The notes below the pieces were generated by a model. That model saw nothing but the letters and a program-made list of their open reading frames with translations, searched no databases and had not been told where the DNA came from. DNA of 9,573 nucleotides from Chloroflexota bacterium (GTDB lineage: Bacteria > Chloroflexota > Anaerolineae > Anaerolineales > UBA11858), in assembly GCA_003513015.1 (NCBI GenBank), contig DOTA01000092.1:1-9573 (forward strand). The letters are read 5' to 3'. Both the position numbers and the translations under genes were made by a program. Positions 1 through 6,157 of the stretch are shown here, in pieces (positions within the stretch are counted from its first letter, which is position 1; each line of letters begins with the position of its first letter).

Positions 1-611
1 AGAAATTCGCCTTGGGCGTGCTCGCCGTTAATTTGCAGCGGCCCGGCAAACCCCAGCGGAATTTGCACCGCACCCGTGAAGTGCTCGATGTTGCCTTTTA
101 CACTCGCGGGGTCAAATGAATATTGCGGGATGTGTTCCAACTTTACGTTGGCGGCCTCACTCACAAATTTCTGGCGGCGCTGCGCCATTTCGGTCGTGTA
201 ATCATTTTCGGGGTCGCGCGGAATCACAACGCGGTTCTCATCCTCCGCAGAAATGGCATCATCCACGCTGAAACTGAGTTTGCCAAAGGGCTTGCTCTGG
301 AAAGTGATCTCGATTTTATGTTTGCCTTCGGCCAGTGGGGGGATGGCTGCGCTCAGGGTGACGACCTGGCGCAGGGGGAATTCCACGGATTGATCGGGAG
401 AAACCTGACTGGGTTTGAAGGTGTTCCCGCGCCCAAAATCTAGCGTGAAAGCTTCGAGGGAGAGCGCGTTACCGTCGATCTTCACCCCCAGGAGGCCGAT
501 GAAAGTGGCATCACTCAGGCGGTTCTTGAGAGCGAACTGCACGCCGTTAGGCGTATTTTCGAGGCTGCCGAAGGTATAGAGTTGCTTGAGCAGCATGCTG
601 GGGATGAACAT
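1..611 (-). CDS. HMG-CoA reductase, N-terminal part (3' end outside the window)
   Basis: The frame read leftward from ATG at 611-609 stays open for 203 codons to the window edge. Residues about 170-203 contain IEHFTGAVQIPLGFAGPL followed by INGEHAQGEF. This matches the start of the HMG-CoA reductase catalytic domain, where the consensus is ENxIGxxxxPxGxAGPLxxNG. The enzyme reduces HMG-CoA to mevalonate with NAD(P)H, the committed step of the mevalonate route to isoprenoids. The catalytic Glu, Lys, Asp and His residues would lie beyond the edge and cannot be checked. The first ~120 residues are not part of the usual bacterial catalytic core. They have a beta-rich look without membrane helices and seem to form an extra N-terminal domain, before a charged linker (about 120-165) leads into the reductase. 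A strong AAGGAGG site five bases upstream fixes the start. The membrane protein gene upstream ends 111 bp away on the same strand, so cotranscription is likely. Confidence 0.85.
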   Translation of the reverse strand, partial: MFIPSMLLKQLYTFGSLENTPNGVQFALKNRLSDATFIGLLGVKIDGNALSLEAFTLDFGRGNTFKPSQVSPDQSVEFPLRQVVTLSAAIPPLAEGKHKIEITFQSKPFGKLSFSVDDAISAEDENRVVIPRDPENDYTTEMAQRRQKFVSEAANVKLEHIPQYSFDPASVKGNIEHFTGAVQIPLGFAGPLQINGEHAQGEF

Positions 612-616
612 GAGAG

Positions 617-623
617 CCTCCTT
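617..623 (-). promoter_or_regulatory. Shine-Dalgarno site of the HMG-CoA reductase gene
   Basis: The minus strand reads AAGGAGG, then five bases, then ATG at 611-609. This near-perfect site decides the start. It also shows that the ~120-residue N-terminal extension before the reductase domain is translated. Confidence 0.75.
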
Positions 624-683
624 TGGCGAGGGGAAATTTCATGGTTTGGAACACTCAGAGGGTGAGTCGGTTACTTGTTATGG

Positions 684-718
684 CAGGAATGCCATTCCCG
701 CGAGGAACAGCATTCCTG
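684..718 (-). other. Intergenic hairpin between the membrane protein and HMG-CoA reductase genes
   Basis: A 9-bp perfect inverted repeat pairs CAGGAATGC (684-692) with GCATTCCTG (710-718). Inside it are a symmetrical CA/CA internal loop, a second stem TTCC/GGAA (695-698 with 704-707) and a five-base loop. The hairpin begins five bases past the stop codon of the membrane protein gene and lies about 70 bp before the reductase start. No U-run follows it on the minus strand, so it is not a standard intrinsic terminator. It could stabilise or process the mRNA or weaken read-through. A competing short palindrome, GGAATG-C-CATTCC (686-698), uses the same left arm. Confidence 0.45.
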
Positions 719-722
719 TAAT

Positions 723-1358
723 TTAAATCCAACCCAACCCCAAACCAAAAATCAACACCAGGACCGCGGCAATCCCCCAGATCACACTCACGACGGCGAT
801 CTGTTTTTTGCGGCTGTCCAGATCGTGCACCCAAAACGCAACCACAAAAAACCACAAATACCCAAAGATGAAGATCAGCCAGGGGGTGTTGGCATCCCAC
901 CAGGACCAATCCCAGGTAAGGGCATTGACCTGGTTGAGCCAGATTTCCACGACCACGCAGAAAACAGAACCGGCGAGGGCAATGAACGCCCGATTGGGAA
1001 GGCCCAGAATTTTGGTTTTGGGGTCAGGGAGCAGCATTTTCGACCAGACCAGCCCCGCGATGGAAAACATGAACATGATCTCGATGTTCAGGCCGATCAA
1101 AATCAGGAAGGCTGTCGAACCGGGCGCGCCCCAAAAGGGTGCCCGGACATTGAGATGGAAGAAAATCGAATTGACGATCTCATTAATCCAATCCGCGCCC
1201 CAAAAGGCGAGGCCGGCGAGGACCACGTTCCAGTTTTGTTTGCTGATCTCGTTGGTGTAAACATAAAAGACCAGGGCCAGCAGGGGGATCACGTACCATT
1301 GGAACTGGCTGCCATCGCGTAAAATTTCGAGGGCTTGTTGGGCAAAATCGGTGGGCAT
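723..1358 (-). CDS. Six-helix integral membrane protein of unknown function
   Basis: The 211-residue protein is strongly hydrophobic, with helices at about residues 20-36, 44-63, 82-105, 123-143, 159-178 and 186-208. It has no signal peptide cleavage site and no soluble domain. Carboxylates fall within or at the edge of membrane segments: D56 and E60 in WGADWINE, E93 in LNIEIMF and E138 in VVVEIWLN. It is rich in Trp, including a WDWSWW cluster near 149-154, and ends its fifth helix with WVHDLDSRKK. This pattern suggests a polar pocket in the membrane (enzyme or transporter), but I do not recognise the family and assign no function. The start is supported by AGGAGA five bases upstream. The reductase gene follows 111 bp downstream on the same strand, so a link to isoprenoid or membrane lipid metabolism is conceivable but unproven. 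Confidence 0.8.
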   Translation of the reverse strand: MPTDFAQQALEILRDGSQFQWYVIPLLALVFYVYTNEISKQNWNVVLAGLAFWGADWINEIVNSIFFHLNVRAPFWGAPGSTAFLILIGLNIEIMFMFSIAGLVWSKMLLPDPKTKILGLPNRAFIALAGSVFCVVVEIWLNQVNALTWDWSWWDANTPWLIFIFGYLWFFVVAFWVHDLDSRKKQIAVVSVIWGIAAVLVLIFGLGLGWI

Positions 1359-1402
1359 GGGAGTCTCCTAAAGGGTAGTAACTAAAGTGAACAGATGCCT
1401 TG

Positions 1403-1411
1403 ATTGTAGCA
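1403..1411 (-). promoter_or_regulatory. Putative extended -10 promoter for the membrane protein / HMG-CoA reductase unit
   Basis: The minus strand reads TGCTACAAT, an extended -10 (TGn plus TACAAT, one mismatch to TATAAT). Transcription would start near 1396 and give a leader of about 37 bases before the ATG at 1358. No good -35 hexamer is seen at 16-18 bases, which is usual for extended -10 promoters. It lies in the only gap (1359-1446) between this unit and the M23 lipoprotein gene upstream. Confidence 0.45.
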
Positions 1412-1446
1412 TGTTCGATCAGAAGTTTAGGGTCTCGCGCACTTGA

Positions 1447-3270
1447 TTATTGCCCCATACGCCGCAAGGCAGCCTGCGGATCGAGCAAAATGCGTCCACA
1501 CCCTCCAATGTTCATCAAAATGCCCTGTTCACCCAGCGAAATTGCCCAGGTATCGCGGAAGTCGAACGCTCGTGTACTACCTTCGAAGAGACGGAACAAG
1601 GATTCCTTTTCGAAATCCACCCTGAAAACTTCGATGGTTTTGTACGAACCGCTAGATGAAGTTGTGGGCTGCGAGAGCACATATAGCTCCCTGGCCGCTT
1701 CCAGAAGATGAAGTTCTCCGGTGAGAGGCAGCGAAAACTCGTATTGCAAGTTCCCGCGGGTATCAAAAACCAGCAAACGCCGGTCAGCAATATCGGTATG
1801 TACCAGCGCTATTCCGCCCTCCGACAAAGGGAGCGCCGTGCTGCGCCGCAACAGAGCCGCGGGCAGAGCATAAACCCGAGTAAAACTTTGTGCGCCCACA
1901 TCCAGTTGGTAAAGTCCGTCTTCGGCGTAGAGCCAGGTTTGTTCCCCGGCGGTCAAGGGAATGCCGGTGGCAGTTCCAATCCAGGTGATAATTCCTTCGG
2001 TATCCGCGATTTTGAGAGATGCGGTGTGATCCCCGGTGGTGAAGATCAGCGAATCAGCGGTCAAAGCCCAATTTTCGATATACTGATCATCCTCGGATTC
2101 CCAAAGTAAATCGCCATCGGGCGAGAAAGCGCTCAGGGCGTTTTTATGCCCCACCAGCACGCCTCCACCGGGCAAGGGCGCTAAATCGATGCGCCCGGAA
2201 GGCGGCAAGCTCCGCCGCCAAAGAGGTTCCAGTTCTTCCGGGAGGGGTTCCCCTTCCACAGGGAGGGGAAATGCCCTCAAGCCGCCAACCACATCATAGA
2301 GGTAGAGCACCCCACGGCCCGGATCCAGCAGGGCGTTTTTGATGTATTCGCTTAACACAAAAGACCAGGATTTATCCCCGGTAGACAGGTTGATTCCCAC
2401 CAGCCGGCCATCTTCAATCGCAACAAAAATATTTTCGTTGACCACACCCAACGGTAGGCTGGATTCGAGCGGCGCGGCGTTTGTCCAAACTGCACCCGGG
2501 GAAACCTGCAAACGAGTTTGATTCACGGTGATCGAAGGGGGCAGCCAACCCGCCCGGGTAGGATCGCTGGGCCAATAGCCGCCGCCGGTGGCATATGGCA
2601 AGTGCAGGCGGACTTCGAAATGCAGATGCGGCGGGGTGCGCGGGCGGCCAATTTGACCCACGAGATCGCCGCGCCAGACGCAATCGCCCTCCCGCAGGGT
2701 TACACTGGGCGGATCGAGATGCCCATAAAACGAAAGGATCGAACTGCCATCCGGGAAGGTATGCCTGATAATGACAACCCCTTTATCGGCACCCCAACCC
2801 AGGGGTTGAGCGTAGGTCACCTGCCCGTGGCCGATACTGTAAACCGGCTTGCCGAAATTATTGCGGCTGGTAAGACCCCAATCTTCTCCGGCGTGATATT
2901 TTTCGTAGCGGTCGCGGTAAGTGCCAAAATCACGGCCTCCCGTGGCACCTTCTCCGTTGGGTGGGTCGAGGGGAAAATCGAAGGTATCGGCCCAACCGCA
3001 AGGCGCGCCGGATTGCAGCACGGGATCGAATAAGGTATAGGCACGCGGGTTCCCATCCATTGAGATGGATGGGGCAGTGGGGGTTGGGGTGAGTGTAGGC
3101 GTTGGGGTTGGTGTGGCGCTAGGGGTGAGAGTCGGCGAGGCGGTTTGGCTGGGTTTAGGCGTAGTCGTAATCACGATTCGCGTGACCAGCATTTCGGGTG
3201 ACGCCGTCTGTTGCGCACAGCCCGCCAGAAAAGTTATGGCTATCAGCACGAAAATAACAAATAATCGCAT
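1447..3270 (-). CDS. Secreted lipoprotein with M23 (LytM) peptidase domain and beta-propeller-like C-terminal region
   Basis: Counting from ATG at 3270 (607 aa), the protein starts with a type II signal peptide ending LAGC (lipidated Cys18). A linker of Thr, Pro and Ser follows to about residue 68. The M23 domain spans about 85-225 and keeps all the zinc and catalytic positions: HAGED (H126, D130), FYGH (H184) and HLHFE (H215, H217). M23 enzymes cut peptide cross-links in peptidoglycan. From about 255 to 590, repeats such as GRLVGINLSTGDKSW and DGLYQLDVGAQSF resemble PQQ/WD-like propeller blades, which may bind wall or protein partners. The protein should sit outside the membrane. An in-frame TTG at 3277-3279 would add three residues (MNR) and a better charged n-region. 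Neither start has a clear Shine-Dalgarno site, so the exact start is unsure. The gene seems to stand alone, divergent from the methyltransferase. Confidence 0.85.
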   Translation of the reverse strand: MRLFVIFVLIAITFLAGCAQQTASPEMLVTRIVITTTPKPSQTASPTLTPSATPTPTPTLTPTPTAPSISMDGNPRAYTLFDPVLQSGAPCGWADTFDFPLDPPNGEGATGGRDFGTYRDRYEKYHAGEDWGLTSRNNFGKPVYSIGHGQVTYAQPLGWGADKGVVIIRHTFPDGSSILSFYGHLDPPSVTLREGDCVWRGDLVGQIGRPRTPPHLHFEVRLHLPYATGGGYWPSDPTRAGWLPPSITVNQTRLQVSPGAVWTNAAPLESSLPLGVVNENIFVAIEDGRLVGINLSTGDKSWSFVLSEYIKNALLDPGRGVLYLYDVVGGLRAFPLPVEGEPLPEELEPLWRRSLPPSGRIDLAPLPGGGVLVGHKNALSAFSPDGDLLWESEDDQYIENWALTADSLIFTTGDHTASLKIADTEGIITWIGTATGIPLTAGEQTWLYAEDGLYQLDVGAQSFTRVYALPAALLRRSTALPLSEGGIALVHTDIADRRLLVFDTRGNLQYEFSLPLTGELHLLEAARELYVLSQPTTSSSGSYKTIEVFRVDFEKESLFRLFEGSTRAFDFRDTWAISLGEQGILMNIGGCGRILLDPQAALRRMGQ

Positions 3271-3321
3271 TCGGTTCAATTCAACACGCTTTGATATTTC
3301 ATCATTCTACACGATTCGCCC

Positions 3322-3343
3322 GCGGAGAGATATTAATCTCCGC
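3322..3343. promoter_or_regulatory. Palindrome in the divergent intergenic region (operator-like)
   Basis: GCGGAGA (3322-3328) and TCTCCGC (3337-3343) form a perfect 7-bp inverted repeat around an AT-rich eight-base centre. It lies between the divergent M23 lipoprotein and methyltransferase genes. On the minus strand it overlaps the expected -35 region of a possible -10 box TAGAAT (positions 3304-3309), so it could be a repressor or activator site. The evidence is symmetry and position only. Confidence 0.25.
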
Positions 3344-3419
3344 TCGCAAACAGGATGGTTTATGTCTGATTTTTATCCCAGGATTCAGATCGCTGATTTA
3401 ACCGGCTGCCTGTGCCTTA

Positions 3420-3430
3420 TGATATATAAT
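3420..3430 (+). promoter_or_regulatory. Putative promoter (-10) of the methyltransferase gene
   Basis: The sequence TGATATATAAT offers either a perfect TATAAT at 3425-3430 or an extended -10 TGnTATATA at 3420-3428. Transcription would begin near 3435-3437, giving a leader of about 28 bases before ATG 3465. No clear -35 is visible. This placement argues against the in-frame ATG at 3429, which overlaps the box itself. Confidence 0.45.
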
Positions 3431-3464
3431 GCTCAAGGTCAAACCAATCACACAGGAATTCAAG

Positions 3465-4217
3465 ATGGATCCCACTCAAAGATTTTCACACAAGGCCCAG
3501 GTATATGCCCGTTACCGCATGGATTTTAACCCTCAGGTGATCTCTGCCATCAGAGAGATGACCGATCTCCCCGCCAGTGCCCGCGTGCTGGATGTGGGCG
3601 CGGGCACCGGCATGTTTACGCGTCACCTGTTAGGATATTTTGAGCAAGTCTACGCGCTCGAACCCAACCCCGCGATGCGCGCCACCGCCGCCGCCGAACT
3701 GGCAGATTTTCCCGGGTTTCGGGCTTTTGCGGCCCGCGCCGAGGAAATTCCACTGGCCGCAACCTCCGTGGATTTGATCACTGCCGGACGGGTGCTGCAC
3801 TGGCTGCAACCCGAACCTACCCGGCGAGCGTTTCAACGCATTGCCAAACCGGGAGCCTGGCTGATCGTAGCCCGTTTGCAAACGCTGGGCGAGGATTATC
3901 ACCAGAGCTTGCGGGAAATTCGCACCCCTGAAAATGGCTTCCGCACCCGCGAGCATGATCCGCATCCGGGGGATGTGCCCGTAGAATATTACTATTCCGG
4001 AGGTCAGTGCCAGATCATCCAGATTCCCCACAGCATCGAGCAGGATTTCACCGCTTTCATGGGCGGGCTGCAATCCGGTTCCTACGCGCCCGATGAAGGC
4101 CAGCCCGGTTTCGAAGAATTTCAGCAGGCTGCGTGGCAGATTTTCGAACGATTAGGCGATGGAAAGACAATCACCCTGCAAGTTGTGACTGAAATCCATT
4201 GCGGGAAGTTATTCTGA
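3465..4217 (+). CDS. Class I SAM-dependent methyltransferase
   Basis: The 250-residue protein has the Rossmann-type methyltransferase fold. Motif I is VLDVGAGTG (residues 41-49), the acidic residue that binds the SAM ribose is E66 in YALEPNP, and motif II/post-II is SVDLITAGRVLHWL (101-114). LKPG-like motif III appears as RIAKPGAWLIV. The order and length fit the Methyltransf_11 group. The substrate cannot be read from the sequence; small molecules or lipids are typical for this group. ATG 3465 is chosen over the in-frame ATG at 3429 because it has AGGA seven bases upstream and starts at the typical N-terminus (RFSHKAQVYARYR), and because 3429 overlaps the -10 box. It is the only plus-strand gene here, divergent from the M23 lipoprotein and convergent with the mscS unit. 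Confidence 0.85.
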   Translation: MDPTQRFSHKAQVYARYRMDFNPQVISAIREMTDLPASARVLDVGAGTGMFTRHLLGYFEQVYALEPNPAMRATAAAELADFPGFRAFAARAEEIPLAATSVDLITAGRVLHWLQPEPTRRAFQRIAKPGAWLIVARLQTLGEDYHQSLREIRTPENGFRTREHDPHPGDVPVEYYYSGGQCQIIQIPHSIEQDFTAFMGGLQSGSYAPDEGQPGFEEFQQAAWQIFERLGDGKTITLQVVTEIHCGKLF

Positions 4218-4243
4218 AAGCCACTTACCTGAGCGTTCATTTT

Positions 4244-4276
4244 GGGACACGGATTTACACCAATTTCACAGATTCT
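4244..4276. repeat. Possible degenerate dispersed repeat (GGATTTACAC-type)
   Basis: The gap 4218-4344 downstream of the methyltransferase gene has no ORF that I trust. It contains GGGACACGGATTTACACC followed by AATTTCACAGATTC, two loose copies of a CACGGATTTnCAC-like unit. Similar short units recur between genes in many bacteria, from memory and unverified here. With only one locus in view, this call is tentative. Confidence 0.25.
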
Positions 4277-4344
4277 GAGGCACTTTTCAGAGAAAAATCC
4301 ATGTCCAATTTTCAAACTATCAGGAAATGAGTTCTGAAAACAAA

Positions 4345-4372
4345 GCCCCTCTTCCGTGTTCGGAAGAGGGGC
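4345..4372 (-). terminator. Intrinsic terminator of the mscS / UPF0173-remnant unit
   Basis: GCCCCTCTTCCG and its exact complement CGGAAGAGGGGC form a perfect 12-bp, GC-rich stem around the four-base loop TGTT. In the minus direction it starts 22 bases after the stop codon of the small gene and is followed by TTTGTTTTC, a good U-rich tract. In the plus direction the tail (AAATTAAGG) is poor. It may still block read-through from the convergent methyltransferase gene. Confidence 0.85.
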
Positions 4373-4394
4373 AAATTAAGGGGCACTAAATACG

Positions 4395-4562
4395 CTATAA
4401 ACCGAAAGTCTCACCCGGCTTAAGCACATGGGCTTTCGTATCTGTCTTAGATTCTACGCGGGCGGCGGGGTTATCCGTGAAATAAGGGTCAACCAGAACT
4501 TTTTGGCCGGCAATTTCCAGGCCGTGGGTGCCGTGACCGTACCAGGTATAGATGAAACTCAT
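4395..4562 (-). pseudogene. Internally deleted UPF0173 metal-dependent hydrolase (55-residue remnant)
   Basis: The intact UPF0173 family is a metallo-beta-lactamase-fold hydrolase of about 220-230 residues. Residues 1-34 here match the family N-terminus: TWYGHGTHGLEI, then GQKVLVDPYFTDNP. Residues 35-55 match its very C-terminus: VESKTDTKAHVLKPGETF. About 170 residues between them are missing, including the HxHxDH metal site and all other metal ligands, so hydrolase activity is not possible. The join lies at about 4458-4466, within the GC-rich GCCGCCCGC, and keeps the reading frame. ATG 4562 follows a strong AAGGAGG at 4569-4575 (spacing six), so a 55-residue peptide is probably still made. 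The gene starts 19 bp after the mscS stop and ends before a strong terminator. It could be a decaying gene or, less likely, a small protein with a new role. Confidence 0.75.
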
Positions 4563-4568
4563 GAAATG

Positions 4569-4575
4569 CCTCCTT
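4569..4575 (-). promoter_or_regulatory. Shine-Dalgarno site of the UPF0173 remnant
   Basis: AAGGAGG on the minus strand, six bases before ATG 4562-4560, sits in the 19-bp gap after the mscS stop codon. It is one of the two best ribosome binding sites in the window. It excludes upstream in-frame starts, which would run back into mscS, and shows that translation of the remnant has not been disabled. Confidence 0.75.
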
Positions 4576-4581
4576 TTGGGG

Positions 4582-5982
4582 TTACTGATTATTTTTAGGC
4601 GATTCAAGGTTTTCGGGGTTGGAATCACTTTCGGGCATCTTCAAAACGCGAATATCATACGTCGGATACGGCATCTGTACCCCGGCTTTGTCGAGGTTAA
4701 TCTGCAAGGCAGTATAAACCCGATCAAACATGCGGCGAGCATCCACGTAGGATTCAATCCACCAACGGATGCGGAAGATCATGGCAGAGTCACCCATTGC
4801 TACGTACAGAGCATCCACGGGCTTGTCTTTTAGAACCCCTTCTACCTGGCTGACCGTATCGATGATGATTTTCCGCACGGTTTCGATATCCTGCCCATAG
4901 CCGATGCCAATTTCAATTTGAATGCGGTACTGCGGATCGGGAAAGGTGTAATTGACAATTTGATCGGTGCTGATTTTATTATTGGGGACGATGACCATGC
5001 GGTTGTCGAGCGTGCGAATGCGAGTGGTGCGCAGCCCGATATCCATTACATCCCCCCAGGTACCCAAACCCTGGATTTCGATGCGATCCCCGACCCGAAA
5101 GGGTTGATCTACCATAATCATGATTCCGCTAATCACGTTCGAGAGGGTATCTTGCGCGGCCAGGGAAATCGCCAAACCGCCCACCCCCAGGGCTGCGATC
5201 AGCGCATTAACGTTGATATTGTACAGCGACAGCAGCATGATAGCACTGATTACGATGAGGGTTGTCCGGGCAATCCGATGGAGCAAGAGCAATAATGTGT
5301 CAACCTGATTTGAACTTCGATCGGGTTCTATCTCGGCCTGATACCACGCCACCAGGGCATCTAATAAGCGCCATAAAATAATGGTGGCCGCAACCACGTA
5401 AATGGCAATGTAAATCTGGTTAAGCCATCGTTTGATCAGTACATCAATAAAGGGCAAACGCAGTGTGCCAACCTGAAAGCCCATCACGATGAAAATCAGG
5501 CTGATTTGGCGGCGAATCACCTTGATGAAAACATCATCATGTTTGGTTTCAGTTCTGGCAACGATCTTTTCCAGGCCAAAATAGACCAGGCGGGCCACCA
5601 GGAATCCCAGAATAAGGCCAATAATGATCGATATGCCCAGGTTGAGCCAATCTTCAATACTAACCCAGAAGACTGTTTTTTGTTCTACCCCCATAGAGTG
5701 TGTCAGTTCGCTGATCATATCGGTGATCACCCCCGGTGTGGCTGTGGGTGCAGGGGTTGGCGAAGGCAGCAACAAACCATCCATCTTACTTTCGGACTCG
5801 GTTTCCGCTGTGATGGTGGTAGCTGGTTCGGGTGTATAGGTTGTTATCGCTGTGGGGGAAGCTGTTGGAACCAGGGTGCTGGTTGGTTCAGTCGTGCCAC
5901 AAGCGGCCAGCATAGTGGCTGTGAGCATTAAAATAAACAGTATAAAGAAGCACTGGGTGGATTTTTGTAAGCGAATCTTCAT
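4582..5982 (-). CDS. MscS-family mechanosensitive ion channel with lipoprotein signal peptide
   Basis: The 466-residue protein opens with a type II signal peptide ending LAAC (Cys28), then a Thr/Pro/Glu-rich linker to about residue 85. Membrane helices lie at about 114-136, 158-175, 188-208 and 239-256. The pore helix and MscS core span about 259-345: the Gly/Ala-rich ALGVGGLAISLAAQDTLSN, then VDQPFRVGDRIEI, GDVMDIGLRTTRIRTLDN and VIVPNNKI. The cytosolic alpha/beta vestibule follows, with a polar Asn/Ser-rich tail. MscS channels open under membrane tension and release solutes on hypo-osmotic shock. A lipid anchor on the outer-facing N-terminus fits MscS topology but is unusual, as most family members lack a lipobox. 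No clear Shine-Dalgarno precedes the ATG (only GAGAT about 14 bases upstream). The UPF0173 remnant follows after 19 bp. Confidence 0.9.
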   Translation of the reverse strand: MKIRLQKSTQCFFILFILMLTATMLAACGTTEPTSTLVPTASPTAITTYTPEPATTITAETESESKMDGLLLPSPTPAPTATPGVITDMISELTHSMGVEQKTVFWVSIEDWLNLGISIIIGLILGFLVARLVYFGLEKIVARTETKHDDVFIKVIRRQISLIFIVMGFQVGTLRLPFIDVLIKRWLNQIYIAIYVVAATIILWRLLDALVAWYQAEIEPDRSSNQVDTLLLLLHRIARTTLIVISAIMLLSLYNINVNALIAALGVGGLAISLAAQDTLSNVISGIMIMVDQPFRVGDRIEIQGLGTWGDVMDIGLRTTRIRTLDNRMVIVPNNKISTDQIVNYTFPDPQYRIQIEIGIGYGQDIETVRKIIIDTVSQVEGVLKDKPVDALYVAMGDSAMIFRIRWWIESYVDARRMFDRVYTALQINLDKAGVQMPYPTYDIRVLKMPESDSNPENLESPKNNQ

Positions 5983-6047
5983 CGTTGCTTGATCTCAATC
6001 TGACTGTTTTATCGATAACATCAGTTGATACAAATAAAATAGACATG

Positions 6048-6122
6048 ATCGGAAATAGCGCTCTGAACCTGTCAAAGGGCGCACACTTCGACTAACTCAG
6101 TGTGCTGCCTCCTATTTCCGAT
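6048..6122. repeat. Nested palindromic element between the isomerase-family gene and mscS
   Basis: ATCGGAAATAG (6048-6058) and CTATTTCCGAT (6112-6122) form a perfect 11-bp inverted repeat around 53 bases. Inside is a second imperfect palindrome: CTGAACCTGTCAAAG (6063-6077) against CTTCGACTAACTCAG (6086-6100), matching at 11 of 15 paired positions. A further 6-bp pair is GCACAC/GTGTGC (6081-6086 with 6100-6105). The element fills the middle of the 175-bp gap 5983-6157. On the minus strand the outer stem is followed by a T-rich stretch (TCTATTTTATTTG), so it may also end the upstream transcript. It resembles a REP-type element. Confidence 0.5.
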
Positions 6123-6132
6123 AAACACTTAT

Positions 6133-6138
6133 ATTATA
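6133..6138 (-). promoter_or_regulatory. Possible -10 box upstream of mscS
   Basis: The minus strand carries an exact TATAAT here, 20 bases past the stop codon of the isomerase-family gene and 151 bases before the mscS ATG. No matching -35 or TGn extension is seen. If used, the leader would contain the whole nested palindrome at 6048-6122. An AT-rich chance match is quite possible. Confidence 0.22.
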
Positions 6139-6157
6139 ACGCTTGTCCGCTTGCGGT

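Noticed and set aside
675..1322. Plus-strand open frame of 215 codons
   Set aside because: It lies opposite the membrane protein gene, has a low-complexity polar composition rich in His, Gln, Pro and Asp, and no family resemblance. It is the antisense shadow of a hydrophobic protein.
1708..3033. Several open frames of 130-170 codons opposite the M23 lipoprotein gene
   Set aside because: None shows a motif or ribosome binding site, while the minus-strand frame has a lipobox, the M23 motifs and full length.
3065..3170. GGGGTTGGxGT-like tandem repeat
   Set aside because: This is the codon-level image of the Thr/Pro linker in the M23 lipoprotein, not an independent DNA repeat. The same applies to 5745-5890 in mscS and 8555-8600 and 8980-9080 in the NBR1-Ig lipoprotein.
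3429..3464. Upstream ATG for the methyltransferase
   Set aside because: It overlaps the likely -10 box and lacks a ribosome binding site. ATG 3465 has AGGA at a good distance and starts at the usual family N-terminus.
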